Positions 46,000 through 58,874 of a stretch of 64,000 bases of DNA are shown here, piece by piece (the stretch's first letter is position 1; each line of letters opens with the position of its first letter). A program made the translations under genes and the position numbers. The notes below the pieces were generated by a model, which had not been told where the DNA came from, ran no database searches, and worked only from the letters and a program-made list of their open reading frames with translations. The stretch is from Flammula alnicola (taxonomy: Eukaryota; Basidiomycota; Agaricomycetes; Agaricales; Strophariaceae), in the NCBI GenBank assembly GCA_015499995.1, contig JADNRV010000004.1, positions 186,001-250,000 on the forward strand, given 5' to 3'.

Positions 46000-46688
46000 C
46001 TGCTGACCCGAATATCTACTTCCGATGCTCTACTGTTGCAAATGCCTTTGTACCTTCTCCTCGATCGGGTCGTGCTCGATAATTGCGAGTATGCCGCCTC
46101 CGAGTCGGAGTAGACAGTCTTTGCGGAATCCTCAGGTCACCCCTCTGCAACGTCGCCGAATTCGTGTCGGAAAGTTCCGATTGCTGTTGTAATGGCCAGC
46201 CCGTTATTTGATAGTTGACAACGGTCAAGGGAGACTTGGAGTTGGAAAGCTTAAGGGCCGGGTGTTATTAGGTGGGAGTAGGAGTATATTAGACACGGCA
46301 TGGCTGACCGTGTTCCCGAGAGTATCAACATGTGGACGAGCTTGCATGGTCACCTTGTATTCTCCGCTTTCCAAATTCTTCCCATCATCAACGCCCACCT
46401 CGTATCAAGAAACTTTGCTGCGTACACGGATCTTGCACCCCACAAAGGTTTTGGTGCCATGTCAAACCTTCTGTACTCGTTTTGGACGTAGCAGTTTCAC
46501 GCCCATGTGCTACCGCAGTCCGGGAGCAGCTCTCTCAAAGGTGGGTGGTGAGAAGACTTCAAATTTAGCATGCCTCATATCTATATGTTCTCGCAGGATC
46601 TCTTTCCATTCATAACCGACATTCTTACTTCTTATCAAGAAACTCTCTCGACTCTACAGACGACCAAGTGTTATCTACTGCCTTTACG
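46000..46688. other. Intergenic region with a repeat element
   Basis: No gene seen. Contains the second TGTCGGAAA-type element at 46165-46205 and presumably the promoter of the hydrolase gene. Confidence 0.45.
46165..46205. repeat. Second copy of the TGTCGGAAA dispersed element
   Basis: GTCGGAAAGTTCCGATTGCT then GTTGTAATGGCCAGCCCGTT matches 34500-34539 in about 34 of 40 positions. The palindrome here has one changed base. Confidence 0.5.
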
Positions 46689-47869
46689 ATGTCTTCCGAA
46701 GGAAAGATCCCATTCAAGGTCGGCTCGGTGACCTACGAGACGTGGTACAAGCTTTATGGCGACCTGAAGACCAGCAAGCAACGTCCTATCATTGCCCTAC
46801 ATGGTGGTCCTGGCATGTCACACCATTATATGCTGTTCGTTCACGTTTGTCCAATCACACCACCATCTAATGATTCGCAGGCCTAACAAGATCCTCTACG
46901 AGAAAGCGGGGTATGTTTGTTGCATTATTTCTACAAATCACTACTTATGCAGAATTCTTTCCAGCATTCCGGTCATCTTCTATGATCAGATTGGAAACGG
47001 GGCCTCATCTCACTGTCCAGGAGTACCTAAAGATTTTTGGGTCCCGGAACTCTTCATGGACGAGCTCGATAACCTTACCAAATCTCTCGGGATATCTGAC
47101 GACTTTGATCTTCTTGGGCAGTCTTGGGGAGGTACGCGACAGCGAGAATCTATATTTCAGAACCTTCCCTCATCCCGCCTCTAGGAATGCTTGCGGCCGA
47201 ATACGCCGCGACTAGGACCCCAAAAGGCTTGAAACGCTTGATCATTGCTAATTCTCCCGCATCTATCGAGCTGTGTACCGTCGGTATAAACGCCCTGCTT
47301 GAAAGGTTCCCCGAAGAATTCGTCCGGACGATTCGTAAGCACGAGGTAGAGGGCACGACTAACTCGCAAGAATATCAAGATGCATCGATGGTGTTTTACA
47401 AGAAACATACATGCACCACTGATCCTTGGCCCGAAGAGCTCCTCCAGTCGTTCGCCGAGTTTGCGAAGGACCCGACGGTGTATCACACCATGTGCGCTTC
47501 TGTATCTACTACCTTTCCCTTGGTAGTAACATCTTCCGCAGGTTGGGACCATCCGAATTCACCACTACCGGAAATTTGAAGAACTGGGATATCACTGGAA
47601 TCATTCACAAAATCGCCTGCCCCACACTGCTTATCTCCGCCCCTTTGGACGAGATCCAAGAAGTCGCTGTGCTTCCATTTTTCTTGAAGATTCCCAAAGT
47701 CAAATGGGTCGAGCTCCAGAATAGCACACATCTCGCTCAGTTCGAGGAACCGGAGAAGTGAGCACCCGGCTCAGTGATTTATGTTGATGATGTGTAGCGC
47801 GCTGATCGTTTGTGTTCCAGATATTTTAAGGTCATCTTGGACTTCTTGCAGAATACAGAGGCGGCATAA
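46689..47869 (+). CDS. Proline iminopeptidase-type alpha/beta hydrolase (peptidase S33)
   Basis: Six exons: 46689-46834, 46881-46910, 46965-47131, 47185-47491, 47542-47757 and 47821-47869. Landmarks are the oxyanion-hole motif LHGGPGMSHHYM, the segment FYDQIGNGASSH, and the nucleophile elbow GQSWGG (Ser in GxSxG) followed by MLAAEYAA. The late Asp is in LLISAPLDEIQE and the catalytic His in STHLAQFEEPEKY. The order and spacing fit proline iminopeptidases, which remove N-terminal proline, though many fungal members act on other amides or esters. The start is the Met in ACGATGTCT; an upstream in-frame Met at 46668 is possible. Confidence 0.85.
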
Positions 47870-48468
47870 GCACCTGAGGTGTATCTGGCAGCCCCTTACG
47901 CTATTCCTTGTATTAGGTAAAATGCAGAATTTTGATAAGCGCCCATGCCAAAAGTTGCATATTTTCTGAACTTGAAATGTTCTCGCAGCGCTATTTAAGC
48001 GATCTGTGTGGGATTTGGATGATACGAACCCAGAGATGCCTTCATATTCGAAAGCAAGATGGGAGCATATGTAACCGCACTATATTATATTGGGAGGCAC
48101 AGCACGTATTCTGATATTAACCACACGAGATTATCTGATTTTCGAGCTGGGAGTATCAAGATCTCTCAGAGTGGACGGAATCGAGTCAGTGATACAGACA
48201 CCCCAGGTATATCAGTCAAGATATGGTTACTATGCGCATCGGCAGTTTGATTCGGCACTACCGCAAATGAGGGAAAGGCTTGCGTTCCGAGTAGTGCGGA
48301 GAAGACAAATATGTGCAAGCGCCCTTCGTGGGCTTGCACTGAGAGAAAATCGGAAGGCTTCAATTAATATTGCCTGCACTATTATACGAATATTCAAAAT
48401 GTATGTGGGTTCGAAAGTACATAATATTACAATTGCATACAACACATGCCCAGGAAGAACTGAAAGGT
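47870..48468. other. Convergent intergenic region
   Basis: No gene or repeat recognised. Lies between the stop codons of the hydrolase and the small gene at 48469. Confidence 0.45.
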
Positions 48469-49065
48469 TTATTCTGTATATTCAGAACCATCGCTGACAG
48501 TAGAGTCACCAGAGTCAAGCCAGCCTTCTTCTCGAAGTAGCTGGCGAACTTCTTCTGTGTCGGGCTTGATTTCTGCATTCGTGGGAGCAAAGTACTTCCG
48601 TAGGTTGAATTTACTACCAAAATTCACGGGATAAAAGAAGCCTTCTCTTCGCTACATGGTCATTCAAAAATAAGCGCCCACGTTGCCACACGATATATGA
48701 AGACTTACATAGCGGGTCTGACCGACTCGAATATTTCGCCCGGCAACTTTACCGAACACCCAGTTGTGACCTTGAGTGCGGATCCAAACAGGGTCTTGGT
48801 CCTATTGAAAGAGGATCGATAAATAGGTGCGAAATAGACAATTTAGTAATCTCGATTCTTTACCAACCTGAAACGGATATTCCAACGAATCCTCGAGACT
48901 TAGAAAAATATAGTTCATAATGGATGCGTTGTTGAAGGCTTGGCTCCACGCGTTGGCTTCTAATGGGGCGATTGCACGTAGCACGTTGGAAGAACCACCC
49001 TTTGGTGCCTTCACCGGACTTTTGGCTATGGTGCGAACGACTTGAGGACTGCTAGCGCTGGCCAT
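48469..49065 (-). CDS. Small unrecognised protein
   Basis: Three exons (48868-49065, 48709-48801, 48469-48651), all in phase 0, give about 157 residues. The middle exon reads DQDPVWIRTQGHNWVFGKVA and the last begins RREGFFYPVNFGSKFNLRKY and ends GWLDSGDSTVSDGSEYTE. The W-x(6)-W-VFGKV-x-GR ... R-x-G-x-FYPV pattern looks like a small beta-barrel (SH3/tudor-like), but this is inference from the strand pattern. No signal peptide. The clean exon structure supports a real gene. Confidence 0.55.
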
Positions 49066-49941
49066 GTCAAATGCTCGTGAGTATAGATGATACAGAGATA
49101 CGGTAAGGGATGGGGATAGGTGCGGTTGTTATTCTGAGAAACAAGGACGATCATGAGTAGTCCTTTATATGATCCAAGGGCAGCGTGCCACACAGCGTGT
49201 GGCCTTCCCTTTGTTGTGGCAAGGCCGTGCCCATCTGCACAAGCTTGGCCACAGCAATACAACAAACGCATTGTTATCGCCAGATTTGGCAATCAGCACG
49301 CAGAGACGCTTCGATTGACGCCAACGACGGCCGGGCAATAACTTCAGCCAGACACGCTGGGATGTCGTTCGATGTCTATATAATTGCAATGCTTCGTCTT
49401 TGATTCATCGATAATGCCATCCCAGACCGATAGAACTTAACATAGAAAATGCAGGCAGGAGGAGGCGTGCAAGGTTGACATGGGCCATACACGTGCCCAC
49501 CTTAAGCTTATATCCTCTGATTCCTCCCGGCCCCGGAATCGGAGCATGCTCACTTTCCTGGAGTGAAGTTGGATTCACCAGCGACACAATACCGTGACCA
49601 ACAATAAAAATCTCCGTCTGGACGACCACCTATTATGTCTCAAGTAAGATATTTTGCCAGCCAAATGACAATAAGAGGTTCACCATAAACGTTTGTCAAT
49701 CCATCCAGAAATAGACTCATCACACCTAGGGATTAAGTGAAGAGAGAGATAGAGCTGAAGGCAAAATTATGAGTTCAATTTTCACATTCGCTTCAAGTGG
49801 ATTGACCTTGGCGCTCCGTGTATTGGTCTGACTCCTTCCGATTCAAACAAGCGCAAATAAAGTACCCTTTATCTCTTGGCAGCGACCACGCAGTGCTCTG
49901 CGACTTGGTTCTCCTCCCCAGCGTTTCTCTGCGGAGTATAG
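49066..49941. promoter_or_regulatory. Intergenic region with divergent promoters
   Basis: About 875 bases between two divergent start codons, the small gene and VPS4. No gene seen. Short open frames are not supported by splice structure. Confidence 0.45.
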
Positions 49942-51571
49942 ATGTCGAACACGAACAACTTGGATGTATGTGGCCTAAAGGACTTATGTTGTACCTATGT
50001 TAACTTTATTGGAATAGCGGGCCATAGAAATTGTGCAGAAAGCCATTGACGAAGATGTCAAGCACAACTATCCTGAGGCTTACAAGTATTACCAGAATTC
50101 TCTGGATTACTTCATGCTAGCCCTCAAATGTGAGTACATATCCATATATTTATGAGCGTTGATTAATATCCACCAGATGAAAAGAACGAGAAATCAAAGC
50201 AGTTGATCAAGTCAAAGATTAATGAATACCTTGGTCGTGCAGAAACCCTGAAAGAACATCTTATGACGGAGAAACGAGGAAAGAGTGCTATCGGGGTGAA
50301 TGGAAGTGGGGGCGCGACAGGGCCGACCGGCAAATCGTGAGCAAGACTGAACTCTGTGGCACATCTTCCGTCTGAACTGTAACTTGCAGAAAGGAAGGCG
50401 AAGACGACGACCAAGATCCAGAAACGAAGAAACTGCGGGCAGGACTAGCGGGCGCGATACTGACGGAGAAGCCGAACGTGAAATGGGATGATGTTGCAGG
50501 TCTCGAAGGAGCGAAGGCATCGTTGAAAGAAGCAGTGATTCTGCCCATCAAGTTTCCTCACCTCTTCACTGGGAAACGTACGCCGTGGAAAGGTATCCTC
50601 CTATATGGCCCCCCAGGAACGGGCAAATCATACCTCGCGAAAGCTGTTGCTACCGAAGCCAAGAGCACATTCTTCAGCGTGAGCTCGAGTGACCTTGTGA
50701 GCAAGTGGCAAGGAGATTCCGAAAGGTGAGGTCTTCTCTTATTCCATCTCTGTCCTAACACTCATAACGATATCAGATTGGTGAAGAACTTGTTCCAACT
50801 AGCCCGCGAATCCAAACCTGCTATCATTTTCGTGGACGAAATCGACTCTTTAACAGGAACGCGGAATGAGTCAGAGTCTGAAGGTTCGCGGAGAATAAAG
50901 ACGGAATTCCTGGTGCAAATGAACGGTGTGGGTCATGATGACACTGGTGTGCTCGTCCTTGGTGCCACAAATATTCCTTGGCAACTTGATAACGCCATCA
51001 AGCGCAGGTAAGTTCATCTTCCCTAATTTTGCGTAATCTTGGATCTTAGCCTTTTCCTAGATTCGAGAAACGGATATATATACCCCTTCCCGGCCCCGAA
51101 GCTCGAAGACGGATGTTCGAAATTCACGTCGGAACGACCCCATGTCAGCTTTCGTCGAAGGACTATCGCGTACTTGCCGACAGGACGGATGGATACTCTG
51201 GATCGGATATCTCGATTGTTGTTCGCGACGCCCTCATGCAACCCGTCAGAAAAGTTATTTCTGCCACCCATTTCAAGCAAGTCGAAGACCCCGACGGTTC
51301 GCCAGCGATGAAGTGGACACCCTGTTCACCAGGAGACCCAGACGCCATAGAGAAATCGTGGTCGGATATTGGCTCTGACGAGCTTCTTGAACCACCTCTC
51401 AAGCTGGCCGACTTCTTGAAATCTTTAGACTCCACGCGTCCTACTGTGACGGAGGCGGACATCAAGCGTCACGAAGATTGGACGAAAGAATCTGGTATGT
51501 CTAGTGTTTTCACAATCTAGAGACGCGGACTCTGAATAACATTTCGTCTTGTAGGGGCTGACGGAGCTTGA
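49942..51571 (+). CDS. VPS4: ESCRT-III disassembly ATPase VPS4
   Basis: Seven exons: 49942-49965, 50018-50129, 50177-50336, 50390-50725, 50777-51007, 51061-51494 and a last one of only 17 bases (51555-51571). The total is about 437 residues, normal for the family. The N-terminal MIT domain is [28 protein letters not shown] and [20 protein letters not shown]. The AAA domain has GPPGTGKS (Walker A), [12 protein letters not shown] (Walker B), [20 protein letters not shown] (sensor 1 and arginine-finger area) and a C-terminal helix [20 protein letters not shown]. It recycles ESCRT-III filaments from endosomal membranes and other sites. Confidence 0.95.
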
Positions 51572-51780
51572 AACTCTTGTATTCATGATCAATTTATAGT
51601 GTATAATTTCTGTTTTGCAAGGAAGGTTTGTGTACATGATTTCGGGGGAAATAAAGGACCCAAACAACTCCGTTTTTCTTCAATTCCACGAGCGTTCTCG
51701 CTTAGGCTTAGAAGACCGTTGTAGCCATTGTCTGAAATGCTTCTCTACTAGTTGAGGTCTTCAAAGCTCCGGCTTGGAAT

Positions 51781-53813
51781 TTATGCCGCGTTTTGACAAT
51801 GGGGGTTGTGCGATTTCCAATCACTGTATGAAGTGTTAGTCAAACTAGAATCTTCCCCTATTGACATCAGAAGGCATACCTGAGTTGACAAGTCGCACCG
51901 CAATATTGCACCTGATGACAACCACTGCATAAAGCCATCGGTTGATCAGTTTTGGCAATGAATAATGGGCATTTGGCGTGGCAGCATCCGATGAGCGGAT
52001 GAACCAAGTGCTGAATGCCAATGGTAGAGCCAAACAGAGACCATTGTTCGATAACCATTGGCACCATGGGATGTTCTGAGAGAGGGAAATCGCTTTCTAG
52101 CTCCCGAAGCGTGTCTAGGGTATCCTTCCAGACGGGTCGCATGCTTTCTGCAAGTAACGCTCCGAATTCCTTCTGTGAGATGTCCCAGCGTTTGACTGGA
52201 CCAAGCTCGCTGATTATGATGGGGATCAAAAAGAGGTCATCAATCAGCCAGTCTATGCAAAGAAATCCGACATTCAATCAAGTTCAAATAAACAGAGACT
52301 GCACTTTTGTGAGCTCACATTTTTCCCTATGATTCTTGGCCGACAAAATGGCGCTCAGAGGTATCAATATCGCCCCATGGTGATTGAGGATGACATCTTT
52401 TAAGACGTTGATCTTGGAGACACAAAAATTCTGAGTGAAATATGCCCTAAGAAGATATAGAGAATCAGATAAACAAGAAATGCAATATAGAAATAAAAGC
52501 AACCATACCGGATAAACCTGTTCGGTTCTCCGAGGAAACGCATGAGTCGCACATATTCCATATTCTGCGACAGTGACTCCAGACCTCCCAGCAGGGATAA
52601 GCATGAAGTTAAGGCCTTGTCCCACATTGCCTGTGATGCGTGGCCACCCATAATGTACCTGAAGTCTTGAAGTATATTGAGTAGGCAGTCGGGGGCAAGG
52701 GTACTTCTCAACAGGACTTGGAATTGTGGGCCTGCCCGAGAGTATCCTAACTTTTCTGTGTAGATCCTATAAGCCACCTCAGCGCCATCATACCCGTCGA
52801 CTTTTGATATCATCTCTTGTAACATGATGTTTTCCCTACGGACAGAGTCCGATTCAGAAAAGAGGAAACAATGATACAAGATGGGGAATGCGAAAGAGCA
52901 CAGGCAAAGATTTCTGCGAGGAAAGATGTAGTTTCAGCATAAAAGTATAGTGCTGGTGGTCAGAGATCGTTGACGTACCGTAGCCGTTCGTGAGGCGAAG
53001 CTCTCTCTTCTGCCACATCATCATCAAAGTCTTCAGGAAGGTCGTCCCAATCTATTGGGTCGTGGTCTGGTTCTTCACTAAGTCTGAATAAAGCCGACAA
53101 ATACTTCTGGGCCGCTAAGACCAAACGCTGTTGCAAGGGCCGACGACCAAATGGATGCATGGATTCAAATGTCCTCCATAATTGACTCAATATGTCCTCG
53201 GGGTGTTCCTTCAAGACCTGACGCAAAGATGCAATGTGCCCATTATCGGTCTTTTTGGGATAACGATGAACGAAATCTAAACACTGCGCGTAGACGTTTA
53301 CACAGTCGACCTAAGTATGCATCAAAATCGTCAATAGGGTGTTTTGACGATGAAGAGACGAAGTACGCACTATATTTGCGGGTGGATTTGAGTGGAGGGG
53401 GTTGCCATTTATTTCGTCATATAGATCGCATAGAAGTTCGTCCTCAGCCCAGTATTCTGGCCATTTACTTGCGACGTCTTTGTCCATTCCCTTCAAAAGA
53501 GCCCTGAATGCTGGGTTATTGATATCGCTTCCCCAGATAGCATCCTGCTGCCACATGTTGAAACTTTTTGGAGTTGCAAAAGTGAAAAGCAGTCGAGCAG
53601 CCTGAGCGGGGAGACGACAAAGTGGAGTTGACGGTCGTCCCAGAAGTTGAGATGTCAAAAAACCCACCCTGACTCTGTAGTCAGAGTCTTTTTCAGCTCT
53701 TCCGTAATTTTGATGGAAAGGCACCACAGGGTGACGATCGCTTCACTACGTATACATTTTTGGTGAGATAACAAGGAGTTCAATGCGAGGTAAAATGTGC
53801 CGACAGCGAACAT
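51781..53813 (-). CDS. MYND-type zinc-finger protein
   Basis: A multi-exon minus-strand gene. The likely start is the Met at 53813 (MFAVGTFYLALNSLLSHQKC), whose exon continues IRSEAIVTLWCLSIKITEEL. A short intron leads to AARLLFTFATPKSFNMWQQD. Further exons give LRQVLKEHPEDILSQLWRTF, MISKVDGYDGAEVAYRIYTE and EFGALLAESMRPVWKDTLDT. The C-terminus has a canonical MYND finger split by the last intron: CHAKCPLF, then ALCSGCHQVQYCGATC, then DWKSHNPHC. A long helical N-terminal part with a C-terminal MYND is a frequent arrangement in Agaricomycetes. Function unknown; zinc binding is well supported. It is unrelated in its N-terminal part to the MYND gene at 19415. Confidence 0.8.
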
Positions 53814-54026
53814 CGCAAAAAAAGAGTTTCTGATAATTCGCCTTGGTCGATCTCGAATGGTTGGTCACCGGTCACCGTTGGTGTTAGCTCTTGTTACTAG
53901 CTCCGGATTGATGTAATAGGTCACGTGACTCACATTGACATTTCGCCCTTTACTTGTCTGCGAACCTTAGACCAAGACTGAACAGGGTCACGAAAACGTT
54001 CTTTATATCCTACATTATCTTTGAAA
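53814..54026. promoter_or_regulatory. Divergent promoter between MYND gene and CAND1
   Basis: About 210 bases separate the two start codons. GGTCACCGGTCACCG occurs at about 53,862-53,876 (two GGTCACCG copies in tandem), and GGTCACGTGACTCAC lies at about 53,920, containing a CACGTG E-box inside GTCACGTGAC. Regulation through bHLH factors is possible but not shown. Confidence 0.5.
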
Positions 54027-57000
54027 ATGACCAAGGTATACCTCATGAACAGCCTCATCGAAAAGGTATTCTAAAGCATAACGTATCATATTGTACGTCT
54101 ACTGATTTCAGGATCCGCAATATAGATGCAGTCCCCGGACCAGGACTTTCGGTGAATATCAAAGACGCGTCTTCTCATAGATGTTCAGGCGCTAAGACAA
54201 AGCGATAGGTTCATGGGTCTCAACGATCTGATGACCGAGATCAAACAGGATCCATCTTCCTTTCAAGGCGACGAGGCTGTGGAGAACAAGATTCTGAGCA
54301 TGGTTCTTTCATTGGTTGAGGATAAGATCTCTGAAGTGAAGAATCAAGCTGTGAAATGGTGAGTGTACATGTTCGATTTAGGTAATGCCCTATGCTCATA
54401 TTTGTGTTGCTAGCCTTGGACAACTGATCAAGATCCTCAGACAAACACAGATGGAGTTGGTAGTTGACAAGCTGATCGATTTTTCTGGTGGAAAGGATGA
54501 GGAACTTAGAGATATTGCTGGACTTGGTACGCTTTTGACCTTATTTAAATTCGATGAAAGAAACGTCGAACAATTTTTGATAGCTTTGAAGACAATCACA
54601 GCAGAGCTACCTCCAGATGGAAAGATAGCAGCCACTGCATGTGCGAAATTGACGCCCAAACTTCTGGGCCAGATCCAAAACGTAAGAGCTCTTTAACTTT
54701 CATGGAATGAAAACCATCTGATGATGGATCGATAGCCAAGCACCCCTCCTGAGGCGCTCATCGAAACTCTTGCCATCCTTTCAATCCTTATCAGTCGCTT
54801 CCCGAATCACATATCTACCACAAACTACACCACCCCGCCACTTCAGGTACTTGCGCCTCTCCTTTCCCATCCACGTCCTGTAGTGAGGAAGCGAGCTATC
54901 ATCACCCTCTCCCAATTCATCCCCATCTCGAACTCATCACTGTTCGCCGATCTGTTGAAATCGGATGTGCTGCCTAATCTCGCCCCATCAGCCAACCTTG
55001 AGAAACAAAGGACGACTGTGCAACTTGTCGCAGCTGTGGCTCGGCATTCCCCCTCTCAGATCGCTCCGGCGCTCAGCAATATCGTTCCAGGAATCTTGCA
55101 GGCTATCGAGAAAGAGGACGATGAACTACGAGAAGGGTGCCTTCAGGTACGATCACATCGTTTGACTTCATTACACCATTTATACGTTTCTCTCTTGAGG
55201 CTCTTGAGGCTCTCGTTCTGAGGTGCCCAACAGAAATTGATTTGTATTTGCCTTCGATCATCGAGGTCGGCAACAAGTTCATCAAGTACGATCCAGTGAG
55301 TACTTCTCTTTCCTTTACTTGTTTTCATAATACTTAAATGTCCCGACAGAACTATGCAGGCGATGAAGATGGAGACGACGACGAGGAGATGGCAGACCCT
55401 GACGAGGACGAAGACGAAGAGGAGGAACTTGACGAGTAAGGATCCATTTGGTCTTATGACGTTATATTTATGTGCCTCCTTTCAAAGGTACTCAGACGAC
55501 GAAGATACTTCTTACAAAATCCGTCGCTCAGCAACGAAACTGCTTGCCGGTGTCATTGGAACGCGTCCTGATCGCCTGACACGCACCTACAAAGACATAT
55601 CGCCTATCCTCATCTCCCGTTTCAACGACCGCGAAGAAACCGTTCGTTTGGAGATCTGGGCTACCTATGTTGTGCTCTTGACTCAAACCACCCTTTACGG
55701 CGGTCTTCCTGATAGCAAGGATGAAGCTTCTCCACGCGGAAAGCGAAAACGCGATACGGAAGATCCCATGGACCTCGAAGAGACACCTTATACCCTCCTC
55801 AAAGCTCAGGTTCCAGCCCTCTCGAAAGCCCTCTTGAACCAGCTCAAGTCTCCGAAGACCTCGCCTGCCGTTCTGCAAGCTGGATTCGGACTCTTGCATG
55901 CTTTGTTGACCGTCCTCCCAGGTTCTTTGTCAACTCAAGTTCCATTGATCGTGTCGACCTCCAAGTCTGTCCTATCGCAGGCTCCAACTACGTCCACTTC
56001 GACTTTACATCTTACTTGCTTATCCTTCCTCGCATTATTCTTCTCCACCCATTCTCCAAACGTATTCGCGGGATCTCTTCCTTCTCTTACCCCCGTCCTC
56101 CTCAAGTCGCTTGGAGAAAGGCATCCTAGGATCGCTTCTGAGTCATTCCGTGTGTTCTCGGCTCTCCTGAATTCCCTGAAGCCAGTCAAGGCCACTGACT
56201 GGACCGTCGCCCTATATGACCAAGCCCTCAGCAGGTTGAGCAGCCACGATACGGACGCGGAGGTACGAGGATGTGCAGAGGATTGCATGGCTGATATATG
56301 GATATGTGCCACCGATGTGGCTATGTCCAAAGATAAGAAGGAATGGGAGTATATTTGCAGGACCACTGGCAAGACTGATGGCGCTGTCAGGGTTATCACC
56401 AAGGTCGCTCGAGAAGTCAGTGTGGGCGATGATTGGGCGAACGGATGTGTGTCGTGGTTGATGGGGTTATTGAGAAAGAGTGGAAGGGCTGGCAAAGTTG
56501 AGGTATTCGGCGCGTTGGACGTGCTGCTCAAGAGGTAAAGCTTGACAATGCTCCTTGATTGTTCCTTGACCTCATCACTTTTTCAAAGCTACAAATCTGG
56601 GCTTCCGCCTGCTTTGCCATCAAACCTCATCCCACAAGTCAAGACATACATCTCGACTTCAGATATCTCTCTGCTGTCCCAAGCCCTTTCTACTCTGGCG
56701 CTGCTTTTGGAACTCTCTCCATCCATTACATTCCCTGAAGTCGAACATGACCTCTTGAACGAAATCTACAACGTCACTCACTCGCCTCTGGTGTCAGGAG
56801 TTGCTCTCGAATCTCTTTTCCGATTCTTCGCTGCCCTCGTTCAGGCAGACAACCAAATCGCTACCCACGTCGTACCCAACTTGGTTATATCGGCGGAGAA
56901 GGCGCCTAAAGCAGAATCAAGCCCGTCCAATGTGGCTAAATGCATTGCTCAAGTTGTCAAAAACCAACTTGGCGTTGCAGCTGGAACCATTGCTGAATAT

Positions 57001-58581
57001 TCGAAATATCTCAAGGTTAGCACTTTCCAACACATGGCTATTTATAACCTGACAGTTTCTGTAGAAAACGGCGAAAGCCAAGCCTTCTCTTGTTATTCTC
57101 AGTCTTTTGATCGTCGGAGAGTTGGGCCGCTTCATGTCAGTTCTTCTCTTCTGTTGCTGGTCGATTTTTTCCACTAATAATGGTCGCAGTGATATGTCGA
57201 ATCAAAGGGATATTTTTGTCCTCGTAGTTGATCATTTCGGATCTGAACAAGAAGAGATGCGTGCAGCTGCCGCTTTTGCCGCAGGCAAGTCTCCTTTCAA
57301 CTAAATTTGCCTTTGATACTGACCTTCTGTGCTCGTCTATAGGTAACATCGCCATCGGTAATCTGCATCAATTCTTGCCTGTCATTGTCAAGATGGTCGA
57401 GAGTGACCCCAAGAAGCGTTTGCTTGCGTTGCATGCCGCGAAAGAGGTAATCTCTATTTTCCTGTGATTTAAATAAATGCAGTATCTAACAACATTGCAG
57501 GTTGTCACCCATTGCTCGCAAGGCCAATTGGAAGGTGTCGCAGACTTGCTCTGGGGTCCACTCTTCGAGAACTCGCAGAACGCAGAGGAATCTACCAGGA
57601 ACGTTGCTGCTGCATGCCTTGGAAAGCTTGCCACCACCCACCCATCAAGATATCTGCCGCAATTGCATGTATGTCAGGCTTTATCAGTTTCGCTTGATCT
57701 TTCGTTGACGTCATCCTTGTATTTCAGGCCCGCATCAAGGATACCAACCCAGATACTCGGGCGACTGTTGTATCTGCTATCCGCTATACATTCGCAGACA
57801 CTTCGCAGTCATTCGACGAGGTCTTTTCTCCCCTCCTCGTTGACTTCCTCTCACTTATGGCTGATGAAAACCTGGTGCGTTCAATATTTCTTGGCTGAAA
57901 GACATTCTAACTGATACTTATGGATCATAGGTTGTTCGCAGGCTTGCACTGTCGACGTTGAACTCCGCTGCTCGTACCAAGCCACACCTTGTTAGGGATC
58001 ATCTTGTCGCGCTGCTGCCCAATCTCTACAAGGAAACAGTCATCGATCCCACATTGATCAGAATTGTACAGATGGGTCCATGGTCACACAAGGTTGACGA
58101 TGGTTTGGAGACGAGGAAGACTGCATATGAGACGATGTATACTCTGGTTTGTCATTCTCATGAACATCTTTGGGACCAGTTTTAATCATTAATTTAGCTT
58201 GACACATGCCTGTCTAAACTCAACTTGCATGAATTCCTGGGACGCGTCATTCCTGGTCTTTCCGATGATTCCGATGAAATCAAAGTTATCTCGCACATGA
58301 TGCTCTTCCGCCTGTCTCAAGTTGCTCCCGCTGCCGTTGCTCAACGCCTGGACGAGGCAACGCCTCAATTGGAAAAGACGATGAAGGGAGCCACTGTCAC
58401 GAAGGACACTGTCAAGCAAGACTTGGAACGTGCTGCCGAGTTGCAACGAAGTGCACTGAGAGCCGTGGCTGCATTGAGCAAGATCAGCGCGGGTGTGAGC
58501 CCCAAGTTTGACCTCTTTGTGGAGGAGATGAAGAAGAACCCCACTTGGAGTAACGAATTCAAAGAACTTGTAGGGCAGTAA
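54027..58581 (+). CDS. CAND1: Cullin-associated NEDD8-dissociated protein (CAND1)
   Basis: About sixteen exons. The N-terminus is built from tiny exons (39 and 26 bases): MTKVYLMNSLIEKMQSPDQD, then FRFMGLNDLMTEIKQDP. HEAT repeats follow throughout. An acidic insert (DEDGDDDEEMADPDEDEDEE) lies near residue 350, followed by YKIRRSATKLLAGVIGTRPD. Late segments are FLPVIVKMVESDPKKRLLAL, ARIKDTNPDTRATVVSAIRY, IRIVQMGPWSHKVDDGLETR, KTAYETMYTLLDTCLSKLNL and the C-terminal SNEFKELVGQ. Estimated length is about 1,240 residues, as expected. CAND1 binds cullin-RBX1 without NEDD8 and exchanges F-box and other substrate receptors. The intron at 57285 has a GC donor (GCAAGT), and two introns end in AAG. 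Confidence 0.93.
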
Positions 58582-58874
58582 TGATTTCTCTACCACGCTT
58601 TGAAACAGTGTCATAATTGATTGTGTATACGCAACGCCATGTCTACATTACACCTTCTGACTGAATGCAATTTCCCTCCTTTGTGCTAGCACAAACCCAG
58701 TCTTCCGTTAACCGCACAAAGTCAACTTACGACAACTTGCACAAGATATGGAGTATACCAAAGCTTCTTTTGTAGTCTTCCGTCAGACTAGAAATGAGAA
58801 AGATTTGTTTTCCTTCATGATTTCAATGTTCATACAATCCTAATCATAATCATTACGGCTGCATAGTGGTATTC

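Noticed and set aside
57065..57135. Apparent frameshift in CAND1 (stop in one reading of the exon)
   Set aside because: Using the acceptor CTGTAG at 57064 gives KTAKAKPSLVILSLLIVGEL in frame, so the gene is intact there.
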